Assembly: GCA_029858505.1 (NCBI GenBank)
Contig: JAOUEW010000012.1
Span: 1-33,537, forward strand
Length of the DNA: 33,537 nucleotides
Direction of reading: 5' to 3'
Origin: Deltaproteobacteria bacterium
GTDB taxonomy: Bacteria; SAR324; JACQKK01
A program made the translations under genes and the position numbers. Every line of letters begins with the position of its first letter. Positions within the stretch are counted from its first letter, which is position 1. This document shows, piece after piece, positions 7,921-15,599 of this stretch. Under the pieces are notes generated by a model. That model ran no database searches and had not been told where the DNA came from. It worked only from the letters and a program-made list of their open reading frames with translations.

Positions 7921-9744
7921 TTAGATATACCCTGGCCGCATCATCATCCCTGTTTCCACCGTGGTTTCCACTCCACGACCGCTCAAACTATTCACCCTCA
8001 TCCCCGCCGGTGCGTTCTCAAACCGAATAGATACCTCGGCTTTCTTCTCGTTCGCACTGTTTCCCAGAGCGGCGGCGCCGCCGCCCAGCAGGGCTCCCAG
8101 CAGTGCCCCAATACCGGTTCCCAGTATTGGAACGATGGAACCCATTGCCGCCCCAACGGCGGCACCGCCAAGCACGCCCACACCCATGTTTGCCGCGTTG
8201 TTCCTGTCTTGGCTCGTGGCACCCGTGAACGATTCAGCAATCTGATCCAGCCCGTATCCTACAACCGGAACCATTGCCGCCATGCCTAGCATCCCGCGCC
8301 AGCCCCCCCTCTTTCCGCCTCCTAAAATTGCAGGTCCACCCAACCCGCCAAGCCCGCCCATCGGCCAGTTGGTGATAAACACCGGTGTGACCCCGGCGGC
8401 GGCTTCCAGGGCTTTCCCTTCCGCCACACCCAACCCCACGCCGCCCATCCCCCGGAGGCCGCGCCACACAGACCAACCTGCCCCGGCCCCGCGAATCATG
8501 TTGTACCCGCCATAGGCCAGCGCGGCAGTTCCCAGGCCAGCCAAGCCCAGGCCCAGGCCGCCAAGCAGACCCGGAATATGCTGCGTGGCGGAGAGCAAAT
8601 CAGTGAGCACATGGTAGATTTCCGTGAGGATGGGCAACAGCGGTTCGCCTATCATGGCTCCGGTGTCGGTTAGTTTCGACAGCAATCCCTGGCGGCTCAT
8701 GGAGTGCGTTCCCTGGATTAATTTAATCCGTTGGTCCAGAGAGGCCGATTCCAGCGCCTTCTTTTCGATGTAATCAAACCCCTGCCCCTTCTGCTCCGCC
8801 AACAACAGAGCTTTGGCATATTGCCCTCCTTGTTGCCCAAAAATAACGGTCAAAAATTTTCCCATCTCCTGCTCGTTCATCCCCCCGGTTCGTGTTTTTA
8901 GGCGTTTAATTGCCTCGCGAACCCCGACAAATTCACCGTGCTCATAAAAACTTAATCCATTCTCCTCCATCATTTTACGTTGTTGTCTGTGCGTGGGGTT
9001 CATCCTCTCCAAGAAGTCCTTCACATCCGTGCCCACCTCTTCACGTAGAGTCTGTCCCACGCCAATCAGGGTCGTCAGGTCTTTCGGGGTAATGTTCATC
9101 AGGGCGGCTTCCGCACCGGACCGCTGGAATCCATAGGCGATCCCGCCAACAGAGAGGGACGTGGCCCCGGCCACCCTGGTTGCCCAGTCGCCTGTTTCTT
9201 TGTATTGGTTGCCCCTCAAACCAAAAGCCACACCAGCCAACGCCAGATATTGGCTGATGGCCCCAAGGTCTTCCTGGTTGGCCCCGGCCATCGCCAGGGC
9301 AGTCCACACCGCCCCGCCTTTCCCTTTGATCTCCTCCAGGGTCAATCCCGCTTTGACAAAATCATCCGTGGCCTGCAAAACTTTGGCACTGGTAAAACCG
9401 AATTCAGCACCGATTCCCCTAGCGTTATCCCTCACGTCTTTCATCGCCTCGGCCATTTTGTCGGCCCCCATCGTGGAATCCCACATGTCGCCCTTGATGC
9501 GGGCCATCAGCAGTTCAATTTCCGATGCGGCCGCCACGGCGGGCTTCAGTTTGTTCAGTCCATACAGTCCGGCGGCAATGCTGGCCGTACCCAGGTTGAT
9601 GGACCTAACCATTCGGTCGTAGTCCGCCTGGACTTGTTTCGCCCCATCGCCTAAACTATGGATATGCGCCTTCAATTTATTGAGGGCACCGGAAAACATA
9701 TCCACGGCGGTGATAGTGATGGCCAGCTTCAGCGCTTCAGACAT
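7921..9744 (-). CDS. Tail tape measure protein (Mu gp42-like)
   Basis: This 607-residue protein sets tail length and sits in the tail tube lumen. It opens with LKLAITITAVDMFSGALNKL, a typical start for tape measures of Mu-like phages, followed by a long helical region with an EFGFTSAKVLQATDDFVKAG TP901-type core. Two Gly/Ala-rich hydrophobic stretches lie at about 390-420 and 530-560. The predicted tail is short to medium. The gene is separated from the chaperone genes by 278 nt, the largest gap in the tail operon, and this gap is filled by a plus-strand gene. The minus-strand ATG (9742-9744) overlaps an ATG of that gene head to head. The ribosome site is weak (AGG). Confidence 0.93.
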   Translation of the reverse strand: MSEALKLAITITAVDMFSGALNKLKAHIHSLGDGAKQVQADYDRMVRSINLGTASIAAGLYGLNKLKPAVAAASEIELLMARIKGDMWDSTMGADKMAEAMKDVRDNARGIGAEFGFTSAKVLQATDDFVKAGLTLEEIKGKGGAVWTALAMAGANQEDLGAISQYLALAGVAFGLRGNQYKETGDWATRVAGATSLSVGGIAYGFQRSGAEAALMNITPKDLTTLIGVGQTLREEVGTDVKDFLERMNPTHRQQRKMMEENGLSFYEHGEFVGVREAIKRLKTRTGGMNEQEMGKFLTVIFGQQGGQYAKALLLAEQKGQGFDYIEKKALESASLDQRIKLIQGTHSMSRQGLLSKLTDTGAMIGEPLLPILTEIYHVLTDLLSATQHIPGLLGGLGLGLAGLGTAALAYGGYNMIRGAGAGWSVWRGLRGMGGVGLGVAEGKALEAAAGVTPVFITNWPMGGLGGLGGPAILGGGKRGGWRGMLGMAAMVPVVGYGLDQIAESFTGATSQDRNNAANMGVGVLGGAAVGAAMGSIVPILGTGIGALLGALLGGGAAALGNSANEKKAEVSIRFENAPAGMRVNSLSGRGVETTVETGMMMRPGYI

Positions 9745-10039
9745 GATGGCCTATGGGATTGTTGCCGCCCTGGTTGGGTGGATAGCCCTGGGAGGTTGGA
9801 TCATCGTGACCCAGCCTGGCTTGGGCATGTGGTTTGCCCTGCTGGGGTATTGCGCGGCTTCGTTTCTGTTCGTAGTCTGCGCCGGGGCCGGGATGTTCAT
9901 CGGCTCCGCCCTGCATGTCTATGTTTGGCCTCAAACCGATTCGGCCTCGCTGATTTTATCCGGCGCGGGGGCCGGAATGGCAGTCTGGGCCTATCTGCTG
10001 TGGCGGAAGCTGGCCAAAATCTTTACTCCTTCGGCATGA
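9719..10039 (+). CDS. Antisense small membrane protein, unknown
   Basis: This ORF points against all its neighbours. From the ATG at 9719 it encodes 106 residues; ATGs at 9743 and 9746 would give 98 or 97. I prefer 9719 because GGTGAT stands just upstream. The protein has three or four membrane segments: IVAALVGWIALGGWIIV, then WFALLGYCAASFLFVVCAG continuing into GMFIGSALHVYVW, then LILSGAGAGMAVWAYLLW. It ends with the basic RKLAKIF. The codons look like real coding sequence, and the minus strand has no credible gene in this 278-nt gap. It overlaps the first codons of the tape measure and the last codons of the chaperone extension in antisense. A superinfection-exclusion, anti-holin or other lysogenic-conversion role is possible, but no family was recognised. 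Confidence 0.6.
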   Translation: MASFSASDMMAYGIVAALVGWIALGGWIIVTQPGLGMWFALLGYCAASFLFVVCAGAGMFIGSALHVYVWPQTDSASLILSGAGAGMAVWAYLLWRKLAKIFTPSA

Positions 10040-10486
10040 CCATCTTGCTAATCTCTTCCAGGTAAAAAGCCAGCCGGGTCATATCCAGGTCCAGAATTTC
10101 CGTCCGGGTCCAGCCGGTTTTCATTCCCAGCGCCAACACCGCCCGGTCAAGCTCTTTCAGCCATTTTCCGGGGTCTTTGTCGGCGGATTTTCCCCTTTTT
10201 TTTCCCCCTCTTTCGCCCCTCCTTGAATCACATCGTTCCCGGCGATAACCAGAGCCGTCATGTCATCCTGGGACATATCGCAAACCTTTTCCCAAGGCAG
10301 GGGGCCGGGCAGATCGTTGTATTTTTGCACCATCCTGGACGCCAATGCGGCTTTGTACGTCAAGTCCTGTTTGACCGGGACAATTTCCTCCGCGTCAAAC
10401 AAATCCCGTGCTTTGGGGGGCCGCAGGGTGATTTTCATCCCGCTGTCGGGGAGGATAAATTCTCTGCGCTTGTGAGATTCGTTCAT
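10023..10486 (-). CDS. Tail assembly chaperone, -1 frameshift fusion product
   Basis: The gp41-like gene ends in the zero frame at 10157. A run of eight A residues on the minus strand (10203-10196) lets ribosomes slip back one base. Codons AAA AAA re-pair in the -1 frame and reading continues for 57 more codons to TAA at 10025-10023. The product is 97 + 57 = 154 residues. The extension contains KWLKELDRAVLALGMKTG, then WTRTEILDLDM and TRLAFYLEEI, a typical second-part tail chaperone sequence. Programmed frameshifting in the gene pair before the tape measure is conserved in long-tailed phages, where both products assist tail tube assembly. The extension has no start codon or ribosome site of its own. 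Confidence 0.85.
10157..10486 (-). CDS. Tail assembly chaperone, short form (Mu gp41-like)
   Basis: This 109-residue protein begins with KRREFILPDSGMKITLRPPKARDLFDAEE, the strand-rich start of Mu gp41 and related tail assembly proteins. It ends in a lysine-rich tail that covers the frameshift site. It overlaps the tube gene by 4 nt. This is the unshifted and probably more abundant form. With its longer partner it should bind the tape measure during tail building and be absent from the finished virion. Confidence 0.92.
   Translation of the reverse strand: MNESHKRREFILPDSGMKITLRPPKARDLFDAEEIVPVKQDLTYKAALASRMVQKYNDLPGPLPWEKVCDMSQDDMTALVIAGNDVIQGGAKEGEKKGENPPTKTPENG
10196..10203 (-). promoter_or_regulatory. 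Frameshift slippery site
   Basis: Eight consecutive A on the minus strand, flanked by GGGGG and GGGG, are read as GAA AAA AAA GGG in the zero frame. A -1 slip gives the frame of the gp41 extension. G-rich flanks could pause the ribosome, and the GGGGG upstream may pair with the 16S anti-Shine-Dalgarno to stimulate slippage. Confidence 0.8.
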
Positions 10487-10845
10487 GTCATTTTCTCCGC
10501 TTTGCTGCCGCTCATCTCCACGGCAATGCGCCCAACGCCTGCTTTAACGGCATCGCAGGATTTGGTGAAGGCGTTACGCATCACCCAGCGTTCAGCGGTT
10601 TCCTCGTAGTGAATAATCATGGTCACTCCATGCCATCCGCTCACGTCCTGCTGGTCCACCCCTGCTTTGGCCAGCAGGTCAAATTTCAGATTAGCGGGCT
10701 GGTGCATCTCGGTGTAATCCGTGTCTCCGTAATCATCCACCAATTCTTTGCGGGCGCGCCCGCCGGGGTGAAACGACACAGACTCCTGCTCCACGGCCAG
10801 GGGGTCGCCGTCTTTGAAGATGTGAATGATGCCGACTGCGGGCAT
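10483..10845 (-). CDS. Tail tube protein (Mu M, gp40)
   Basis: The 120 residues form the inner tube of the contractile tail. They match the Mu M/tail tube family with VGIIHIFKDGDPLAVEQESVSF at the start, a conserved GGRARKELVDDYGDTDYTE loop, and WHGVTMIIHYEETAERWVMRNAF in the second half. Length (Mu M is 118) is normal. It follows the sheath gene by 21 nt with a strong AAGGAGG site, as befits an abundant structural protein. Confidence 0.94.
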   Translation of the reverse strand: MPAVGIIHIFKDGDPLAVEQESVSFHPGGRARKELVDDYGDTDYTEMHQPANLKFDLLAKAGVDQQDVSGWHGVTMIIHYEETAERWVMRNAFTKSCDAVKAGVGRIAVEMSGSKAEKMT

Positions 10846-10866
10846 GATGCCTCCTTGTTCCGGGTG

Positions 10867-12336
10867 TTACAGCCTGGGTTGAAATTGCAATGCCAGAATC
10901 CGCAACTGATTGATCACGTCCGGCGGGATGATGGCGTTTACACGGTTGGCGTCATTGGCGTCCCGTTCAATCACCAAGTCCCGTTTGAATTGGGAAATGT
11001 TTTCGACCAGTCCGGCCTCCATCCATTCCGCAAACAAGGCGATCATTTCTCCCCGCAAAATGCTGGGGGTGGCGACGGCCTGGCCGCCGCCAAAGCGCGT
11101 GCCGTCGTTGGCTAATTTGTGCCGGGGATACTTTTGCGTCAGGCGGACCCGCGTGGAAAACCGCAGGTAGGCCAGGACGCGGATGGTTTCCACATCCACC
11201 AAGCCCGCATCGGGCAGCCCTGCTGTGTTCTGGGTGTGGTTGGTCACCAGCCGCTCTACCAGACAGTTGCCTCCCGCGTCCACCGTGTAGGTGGCCAAGC
11301 CGTCCTTCAGGTGCAGGTTACGCTCGGTCTGGGTGAAGCGGTCGGCGTCCGCCGGGGCCAGCATCCCGGTCAGCGGCAGGGTTTGCCTGGGGCGTCCGGG
11401 GTCGGGCTCTCCAGCGTCCACAGCCGCCGCGATGGCCGCCGCTATCCAAGGCGGTGTGGGGCTTTTTTGCAGACCCACCGCCACGATCAGAGGGTTGTTC
11501 CGGGTAGAGGCCCAGGTGGACCCGGCGGCGTGAGTGCCCCCCAATGCGGTGAACGCAACCCCTTCGGACTGGCGCATCGGACCCCAGCGCCCGTCCAGTT
11601 CCGTTTCCAAAACCAACATGTTGGCCCCATCGGTATAAGGGGTTGTAATGGTGTTGTACCAGCCGCCAGCCGTCGCCGTCAGCGCGGCGGTGATGTCGGG
11701 GTTTCCGGCACCACCGGTCATGGCGGTGACAGCCAGCGTCACCCCGGCGGGCAGCCGCTCTCCCTGAAAATACGAATGGCGGATGTCCAGGCTGTTTCCC
11801 GTCTCGCCCTTCCATCGGCAGGTGATATTGACCTTAGACAGAGTCACCCCGTCCACGGCGGCCGTGGCCGCACAATCCGGGTCGGCATTGATGGAGGCCG
11901 CCATGTTGGCGGCGATGGTATTGGCCGTGTCGTTGGCGGCCACGCCAACGGGCATCCTCCGTCCGCCGATGTACAAAGCAATGGTTCCCCCGCCGACGGC
12001 GGGGCCGGTAACGGTGACAGCCCCGGCGGCGGCAACCCCCGCCGCCAGGTCGTCCAAGGCCACGGCCCATAGGTCCACGTTGGGGTTGGCTTTTTTGACG
12101 GCGGCAATCATGGCCGCCAATAGGCTTCCCCGCCCAAAGTCGGCCATGCCTTGACTGTCCGACAGCACTCGGGTAGGCACCCCGGCCGCCACCTGGCCGA
12201 CGGCCAGACGCTGGCCGATCAACAGCAGTTCCCCCGGCATGGACGGTGTGCCGGATACCATTTTGCTGGTGTCAAACTCTGCGAATACGCCGGGCGTCAT
12301 CAGGCTGACGGGGATTTGATTGAACGAGACGCTCAT
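10867..12336 (-). CDS. Tail sheath protein (Mu L, gp39)
   Basis: This 489-residue protein is the contractile sheath, which drives the tube through the outer membrane. Family features are the N-terminal SFNQIPVSLMTPGVFAEFDTS, the GELLLIGQRLA strand and the conserved C-terminal half with DRFTQTERNLHLKDGLATYTVD, LVERLVTNHTQN and a final region with VIERDANDANRVNAIIPPDV. The length is very near Mu L (495). The ATG overlaps the end of the DUF2635 gene by 4 nt and has a GGAGG site. Confidence 0.96.
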   Translation of the reverse strand: MSVSFNQIPVSLMTPGVFAEFDTSKMVSGTPSMPGELLLIGQRLAVGQVAAGVPTRVLSDSQGMADFGRGSLLAAMIAAVKKANPNVDLWAVALDDLAAGVAAAGAVTVTGPAVGGGTIALYIGGRRMPVGVAANDTANTIAANMAASINADPDCAATAAVDGVTLSKVNITCRWKGETGNSLDIRHSYFQGERLPAGVTLAVTAMTGGAGNPDITAALTATAGGWYNTITTPYTDGANMLVLETELDGRWGPMRQSEGVAFTALGGTHAAGSTWASTRNNPLIVAVGLQKSPTPPWIAAAIAAAVDAGEPDPGRPRQTLPLTGMLAPADADRFTQTERNLHLKDGLATYTVDAGGNCLVERLVTNHTQNTAGLPDAGLVDVETIRVLAYLRFSTRVRLTQKYPRHKLANDGTRFGGGQAVATPSILRGEMIALFAEWMEAGLVENISQFKRDLVIERDANDANRVNAIIPPDVINQLRILALQFQPRL

Positions 12337-12536
12337 TTGCGGCCTCCTTTCTGGGCGGATTCAGGCGTGGCGATGGCCGATTTGGGCGATTCCACCGCCT
12401 CCACGTCTCCATCGTTCAGCCGCCGCCGCCAATGCGTTCCGTCTTCCACCAACAGGCCCTCGGGCGGCAGAGGATTTCCGGTGGCCGGGTCCAACACCCG
12501 CAGGCCAGGGCCGGGCTTGATAAAAATCTTCGCCAT
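12333..12536 (-). CDS. Small tail protein, DUF2635 (Mu gp38-like)
   Basis: This is a 67-residue protein with the DUF2635 pattern: KIFIKPGPGLRVLDPATGNP, LPPEGLLVED and THWRRRLNDGDV. The family is found directly upstream of the sheath gene in Mu-like phages, and its role in the tail is unknown. The last residues, from about 50 on, are low-complexity. Ribosome site AAGGAG; ends in an overlap with the sheath start. Confidence 0.9.
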   Translation of the reverse strand: MAKIFIKPGPGLRVLDPATGNPLPPEGLLVEDGTHWRRRLNDGDVEAVESPKSAIATPESAQKGGRK

Positions 12537-12548
12537 CTGTTCTCCTTG

Positions 12549-13118
12549 TTAGGGAAGGTTGATATGGTCTTGTGCTTCCGGCGTTCCGTCTTTCGGGGCC
12601 AGGTCCCAATCCGCGTAAAACCGCAGAAAATCGTTCAGGGCGGCAATGTCGGCGGCCGTCATGGCCTGCACCTCTACCGTCTGCCTCCAGCTGACGGCCC
12701 ACAGGGCCAGCCCGGCGGCCTGATCCGCCGGAGCGGAAAATAGGTTTTCGGCTTTCAGATCGGTGGGGGCCTGGGTGTTCGCGGCGCCCCACCGGTTCCC
12801 CGCTGTGGTCAGCAGCACCGCCTGGGCCAGCGCCAGGGCGGCGGCCCCCCGGCCAGTTTTGGCCGCGCCGCCTGCGGCAGGTAAGTCTTTCCCCAGAACA
12901 AACACGGCCCATTGGGCTGTCAGCCGGTAGTCTCCCTGGCTTTGCATTTCGATTTTCGGAATTCCCAGGCAGGCCGCCAGCAAGGCCGGAGTTTTGGTTG
13001 CCAGGGTTTTCAGGTTGTCCAGGTTGAAGCGGCCATCGTGGGCCTGGCAGTTTCCGCCCGGCACCAGCGGAGCCAACGCCGCCACAATCTGGTCCCGTAT
13101 CTGAATCAACCTGTCCAT
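12549..13118 (-). CDS. Neck/tail terminator protein, DUF1834 (Mu gp37-like)
   Basis: The 189 residues match the DUF1834/Mu gp37 family, presumed tail terminator or joining proteins. Visible features are the N-terminal RDQIVAALAPLVPGG, a YRLTAQWAVFVLGKDL strand, and a C-terminal pair of strands (ALWAVSWRQTVEV) followed by DFLRFYADWDLAPKDG. It starts one nt after the virion morphogenesis gene stop and precedes DUF2635, as in other Mu-like phages. Confidence 0.88.
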   Translation of the reverse strand: MDRLIQIRDQIVAALAPLVPGGNCQAHDGRFNLDNLKTLATKTPALLAACLGIPKIEMQSQGDYRLTAQWAVFVLGKDLPAAGGAAKTGRGAAALALAQAVLLTTAGNRWGAANTQAPTDLKAENLFSAPADQAAGLALWAVSWRQTVEVQAMTAADIAALNDFLRFYADWDLAPKDGTPEAQDHINLP

Positions 13119-13119
13119 G

Positions 13120-13572
13120 TCATGCTCTCAACATTTTTTCGGCCCAGTTGTCCACGATTTGTTCGATGTCAGCCAGGTCTTTATCTGACAGCCCCAGGTA
13201 CGGGCGGGCGGGCAAGCCCGGCTTGCCCACGGCGGCTCCTCCAAATTGGTGGATGGCGGCATAGACCAGGTTGGATCCGATCTGCACCTGGTGGCCGGAA
13301 ACCAGATGCTGAATGGATTGCAGCAGGTGGATTTCACCCATTAGCAGGCTGTGGCCGACATGGCGTGAGTGCCTGTATCGCTCCGACCAGGGCGCCCACG
13401 GCTTTCCATCCGGGCTGGTTTTATCCTTGGCAATCCGCTGCTGAGTTTGGGCGGCAACCATTCCGCCCAGAGCATCCAGCAAACCGTGCATGTCGGTTCC
13501 GGCCATCCGCCGCAGTTTGGCTTGCAGCCGTTCAATCCCGGCCACTTCCACTTGGATCGCCGTGCCGGACAT
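13120..13572 (-). CDS. Virion morphogenesis protein, PF05069 (Mu G family)
   Basis: The 150-residue protein belongs to the phage virion morphogenesis family: a LDALGGMVAAQTQQRIAKDK helix, the PDGKPWAPWSERY motif, and a C-terminal IHQFGGAAVGKPGLPARPYLGLS segment that is diagnostic. The family acts in tail completion or head-tail joining. In Mu the G gene lies between F and I, but here it lies after the gp36-like gene, an arrangement known from other Mu-like prophages. Ribosome site AGGAGA. Confidence 0.93.
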   Translation of the reverse strand: MSGTAIQVEVAGIERLQAKLRRMAGTDMHGLLDALGGMVAAQTQQRIAKDKTSPDGKPWAPWSERYRHSRHVGHSLLMGEIHLLQSIQHLVSGHQVQIGSNLVYAAIHQFGGAAVGKPGLPARPYLGLSDKDLADIEQIVDNWAEKMLRA

Positions 13573-13584
13573 TCGATTCTCCTG

Positions 13585-14004
13585 TTACATCCCGCCGGTA
13601 TTGTCCCGGCCCCAACGCCGGGGTTGCGCGGTGAGAACGGCCTGGCCGGACGTGGTGGGCTGACCGGTTTCAATCCCCAACGTGGCCCGCCCATCGGCCA
13701 AGTCTTTCAGCCACTTGATACGCTCCTTGTGCCGGTTGGCCCTCTCTTCGGTCAGCATTCCGGGGCCGCCGGACAACTCGTACAGGGCGATATCCACCGC
13801 CACCTGCGTCAGCACCGGCGGCACAACCACCAGCGGAACGGGATAGCGGGCCGCCAGGTAGCTGTCCATCAGAGCAGAGGCATCGGCCAGGGCTTTGTCC
13901 ACCACCGGACCGTCTACCAATCCGTCACCGTTCCGGTCGGCAACCAGCAACAGGGCATCGTTTCCGTAAGCGGTCACAATGTCAGATTGGGTGGCGTAGG
14001 GCAT
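13585..14004 (-). CDS. Head-tail connector, DUF1320 (Mu gp36-like)
   Basis: This protein of 139 residues has the DUF1320 signature: YATQSDIVTAYGNDALLLVADRNGDG, LADASALMDSYLAARYPVPL, the helix VAVDIALYELSGG and ERANRHKERIKWLKDLADG. It is homologous to head completion proteins of other phages and probably closes the portal vertex. It starts 2 nt after the preceding small gene with a GGAG site. Confidence 0.94.
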   Translation of the reverse strand: MPYATQSDIVTAYGNDALLLVADRNGDGLVDGPVVDKALADASALMDSYLAARYPVPLVVVPPVLTQVAVDIALYELSGGPGMLTEERANRHKERIKWLKDLADGRATLGIETGQPTTSGQAVLTAQPRRWGRDNTGGM

Positions 14005-14006
14005 AT

Positions 14007-14207
14007 TTACTCCTTAGGTTTTTTATCTTTCTTCCTCGGGAGGTCCGCATCGGCCTCGCTGACCATCAGCAGAGGCTCGGTTTTGATCTCTTCGATTTGT
14101 TCAGCCGTCAGGTCGTCCAAAAAAACGATGGTTTCCTCCGGGCCGAATTTAATTCCCGCCCGCCAGAAACCCTCTTGAGGCCCTTTCACAATCAGCGCGT
14201 TCGCCAT
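14007..14207 (-). CDS. Small protein, Mu gp35 / HI1506-like
   Basis: The protein has 66 residues and a compact strand-helix pattern: ANALIVKGPQEGFWRAGIKF, then TIVFLDDLTAEQIEEIKTEPLL. A charged Lys-rich tail (PRKKDKKPKE) follows. It resembles the small Mu gp35/HI1506 group that lies between the major head protein and DUF1320 in Mu-like phages. Function unknown; the tail suggests nucleic-acid or acidic protein contact. Ribosome site AAGG. Confidence 0.8.
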   Translation of the reverse strand: MANALIVKGPQEGFWRAGIKFGPEETIVFLDDLTAEQIEEIKTEPLLMVSEADADLPRKKDKKPKE

Positions 14208-14232
14208 GATTTACCTTTTGGTCGTTGGTTAA

Positions 14233-14253
14233 GGGCGGCTGTTACAGCCGCCC
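14233..14253 (-). terminator. Hairpin after the major capsid gene
   Basis: A perfect 9-bp stem (GGGCGGCTG and CAGCCGCCC) with a 3-nt loop lies 15 nt beyond the capsid stop codon. No T-tract follows on the minus strand, so it is more likely an attenuator or 3' stabiliser, which would let the capsid protein be made in excess of downstream genes. Confidence 0.5.
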
Positions 14254-14267
14254 TATCAGATCACGGG

Positions 14268-15146
14268 TTAGGCCAGCCAGGGCACCACCAGGACTTCCGC
14301 GTCACCGACCCAGGGGTTGCTGGCACCGTTGGCTCCAGTCTGGGCCTTCAGGATGGTCTTGGCGGCCATCTCCAGGGAGGGAGGCACCACCAAAACGGTC
14401 GGTCGGATTCCCAGAGGGCGGCCATCATCGCTCTTGTATGCCCCCATCGCCGCCTTGGCGGCGGCATAGGCATTGGAATCCAATACCTGTTTGGACCCGT
14501 AGGCCATTTGCCAGAACGCAAACCCCACGTTGGCGCGGGCTTCAACGCCGTAGCGGAATTCCCTGCGGGCAAACACCTGCTCATCATCCGCCCTATCCAT
14601 CGCCTGAAAGGCGTAGTCCAGGCGCTTTTGGAAAATCAAGGGCTTCAGCGCGCGACTCGTGTCCAACAAAAACCAGGGCGTTCCGGCCCCGCCGCCGTTA
14701 TTGCTCACCACTCCGCCGCCAACCGGATGATTGGTGTCGAAAAAATACTGCCCGTCGTAGCACCGGGTGGTCCACCCCGCGAGTAAAAGGGCAAAAACCA
14801 ATTCATCGGGGTGGGTTTTAGCCGCCCGGCCCAGCTCAGCAATCAGCGGAGAATAAACCGCATATTGGTCGTCCTCAACGTCGGACTTCGGTACAGACAC
14901 GGTACTTTCAAACGTTTTGTTTTTCAGGCTGTAATCGAACTCTTTCAGGTTGTTGATCATCCTGTCCCCCAGCCATTCCCGCAGTTTGGGGAATTGCCCC
15001 AGCCAGGCATAGCGGTTTTCGGCGGTCGAACTGGGCACCTCGGTGGCCACTTTAGCGAACATGGAGACCGCGCCGTCGAAGGCCTCTTTGAAATTGGCCT
15101 TGAATCCAACGTTCAAGGCGGAAATATTTGTTGCGTTGATAAGCAT
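14268..15146 (-). CDS. Major capsid protein (Mu T, gp34)
   Basis: This 292-residue protein builds the icosahedral head. It matches the Mu gpT family with the N-terminal ALNVGFKANFKEAFDGA, the highly conserved ENRYAWLGQFPKLREWLGDR (with RMINNLKEFDYSLKNKTFE following), VEDDQYAVYSPLIAELG and DGQYFFDTNHPVG. Mu T has 305 residues. It follows the decoration protein gene, and a strong hairpin follows it. An AAGG ribosome site precedes the ATG. Confidence 0.97.
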   Translation of the reverse strand: MLINATNISALNVGFKANFKEAFDGAVSMFAKVATEVPSSTAENRYAWLGQFPKLREWLGDRMINNLKEFDYSLKNKTFESTVSVPKSDVEDDQYAVYSPLIAELGRAAKTHPDELVFALLLAGWTTRCYDGQYFFDTNHPVGGGVVSNNGGGAGTPWFLLDTSRALKPLIFQKRLDYAFQAMDRADDEQVFARREFRYGVEARANVGFAFWQMAYGSKQVLDSNAYAAAKAAMGAYKSDDGRPLGIRPTVLVVPPSLEMAAKTILKAQTGANGASNPWVGDAEVLVVPWLA

Positions 15147-15188
15147 GGTTGCCTTTTTGTTTATGTGAATTGTTATGGGTTGACAGCG

Positions 15189-15596
15189 TCAGCGGATTTC
15201 CACCCACACGCCGTCCGATTCGATGTCGATGATTTTCCCTGCGGCAGAGCGGGTGCCGGCTCCGTTCGTGGCGGCCACGGTCTGGTCGTCCACGATGTAG
15301 GCCGTCCCACCCACGTTGGCCTGGCCAATCGGGTCGGCCCCGGAGTTGGAAAACTTGAAAACCCCCCTGCTCACCTTGGCGGAAACGGCTCCGTCCGCCC
15401 CGCCCGTGTTGTCGGCCTGGGCATTGGCCCGCCCAACGGCTTTCAGGGTAGTCGCAGTGGAACCGGGCACGGCGAATCCCGTAGCGTTCACCGCTACCAA
15501 CGCCCCTTGATAAATTTTCGCGTTGGCGGCCACGGGGAGAGACAGGTCGTTCCCTGCGCGTTCCGGCGTGTTGCGGGCAGTCGTGAGTGCGGCCAT
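15189..15596 (-). CDS. Head decoration/stabilising protein (DUF2190-like)
   Basis: The 135 residues are Gly, Ala and Val rich beta-type sequence. Motifs include NDLSLPVAANAKIYQGALVAVN, a GFAVPGS segment, KAVGRANAQADN and the C-terminal GGTAYIVDDQTVAATNGAG. This pattern is that of capsid cement proteins encoded between protease and major capsid protein in Mu-like and other phages. It probably binds the outside of the shell. Ribosome site GGGAG 8 nt upstream of the ATG. Confidence 0.85.
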   Translation of the reverse strand: MAALTTARNTPERAGNDLSLPVAANAKIYQGALVAVNATGFAVPGSTATTLKAVGRANAQADNTGGADGAVSAKVSRGVFKFSNSGADPIGQANVGGTAYIVDDQTVAATNGAGTRSAAGKIIDIESDGVWVEIR

Positions 15597-15599
15597 GTT

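Noticed and set aside
9737-9934. Minus-strand 65-residue ORF in the gap before the tape measure
   Set aside because: Gly/Pro/Gln/His-rich shadow of the plus-strand membrane gene, no ribosome site.
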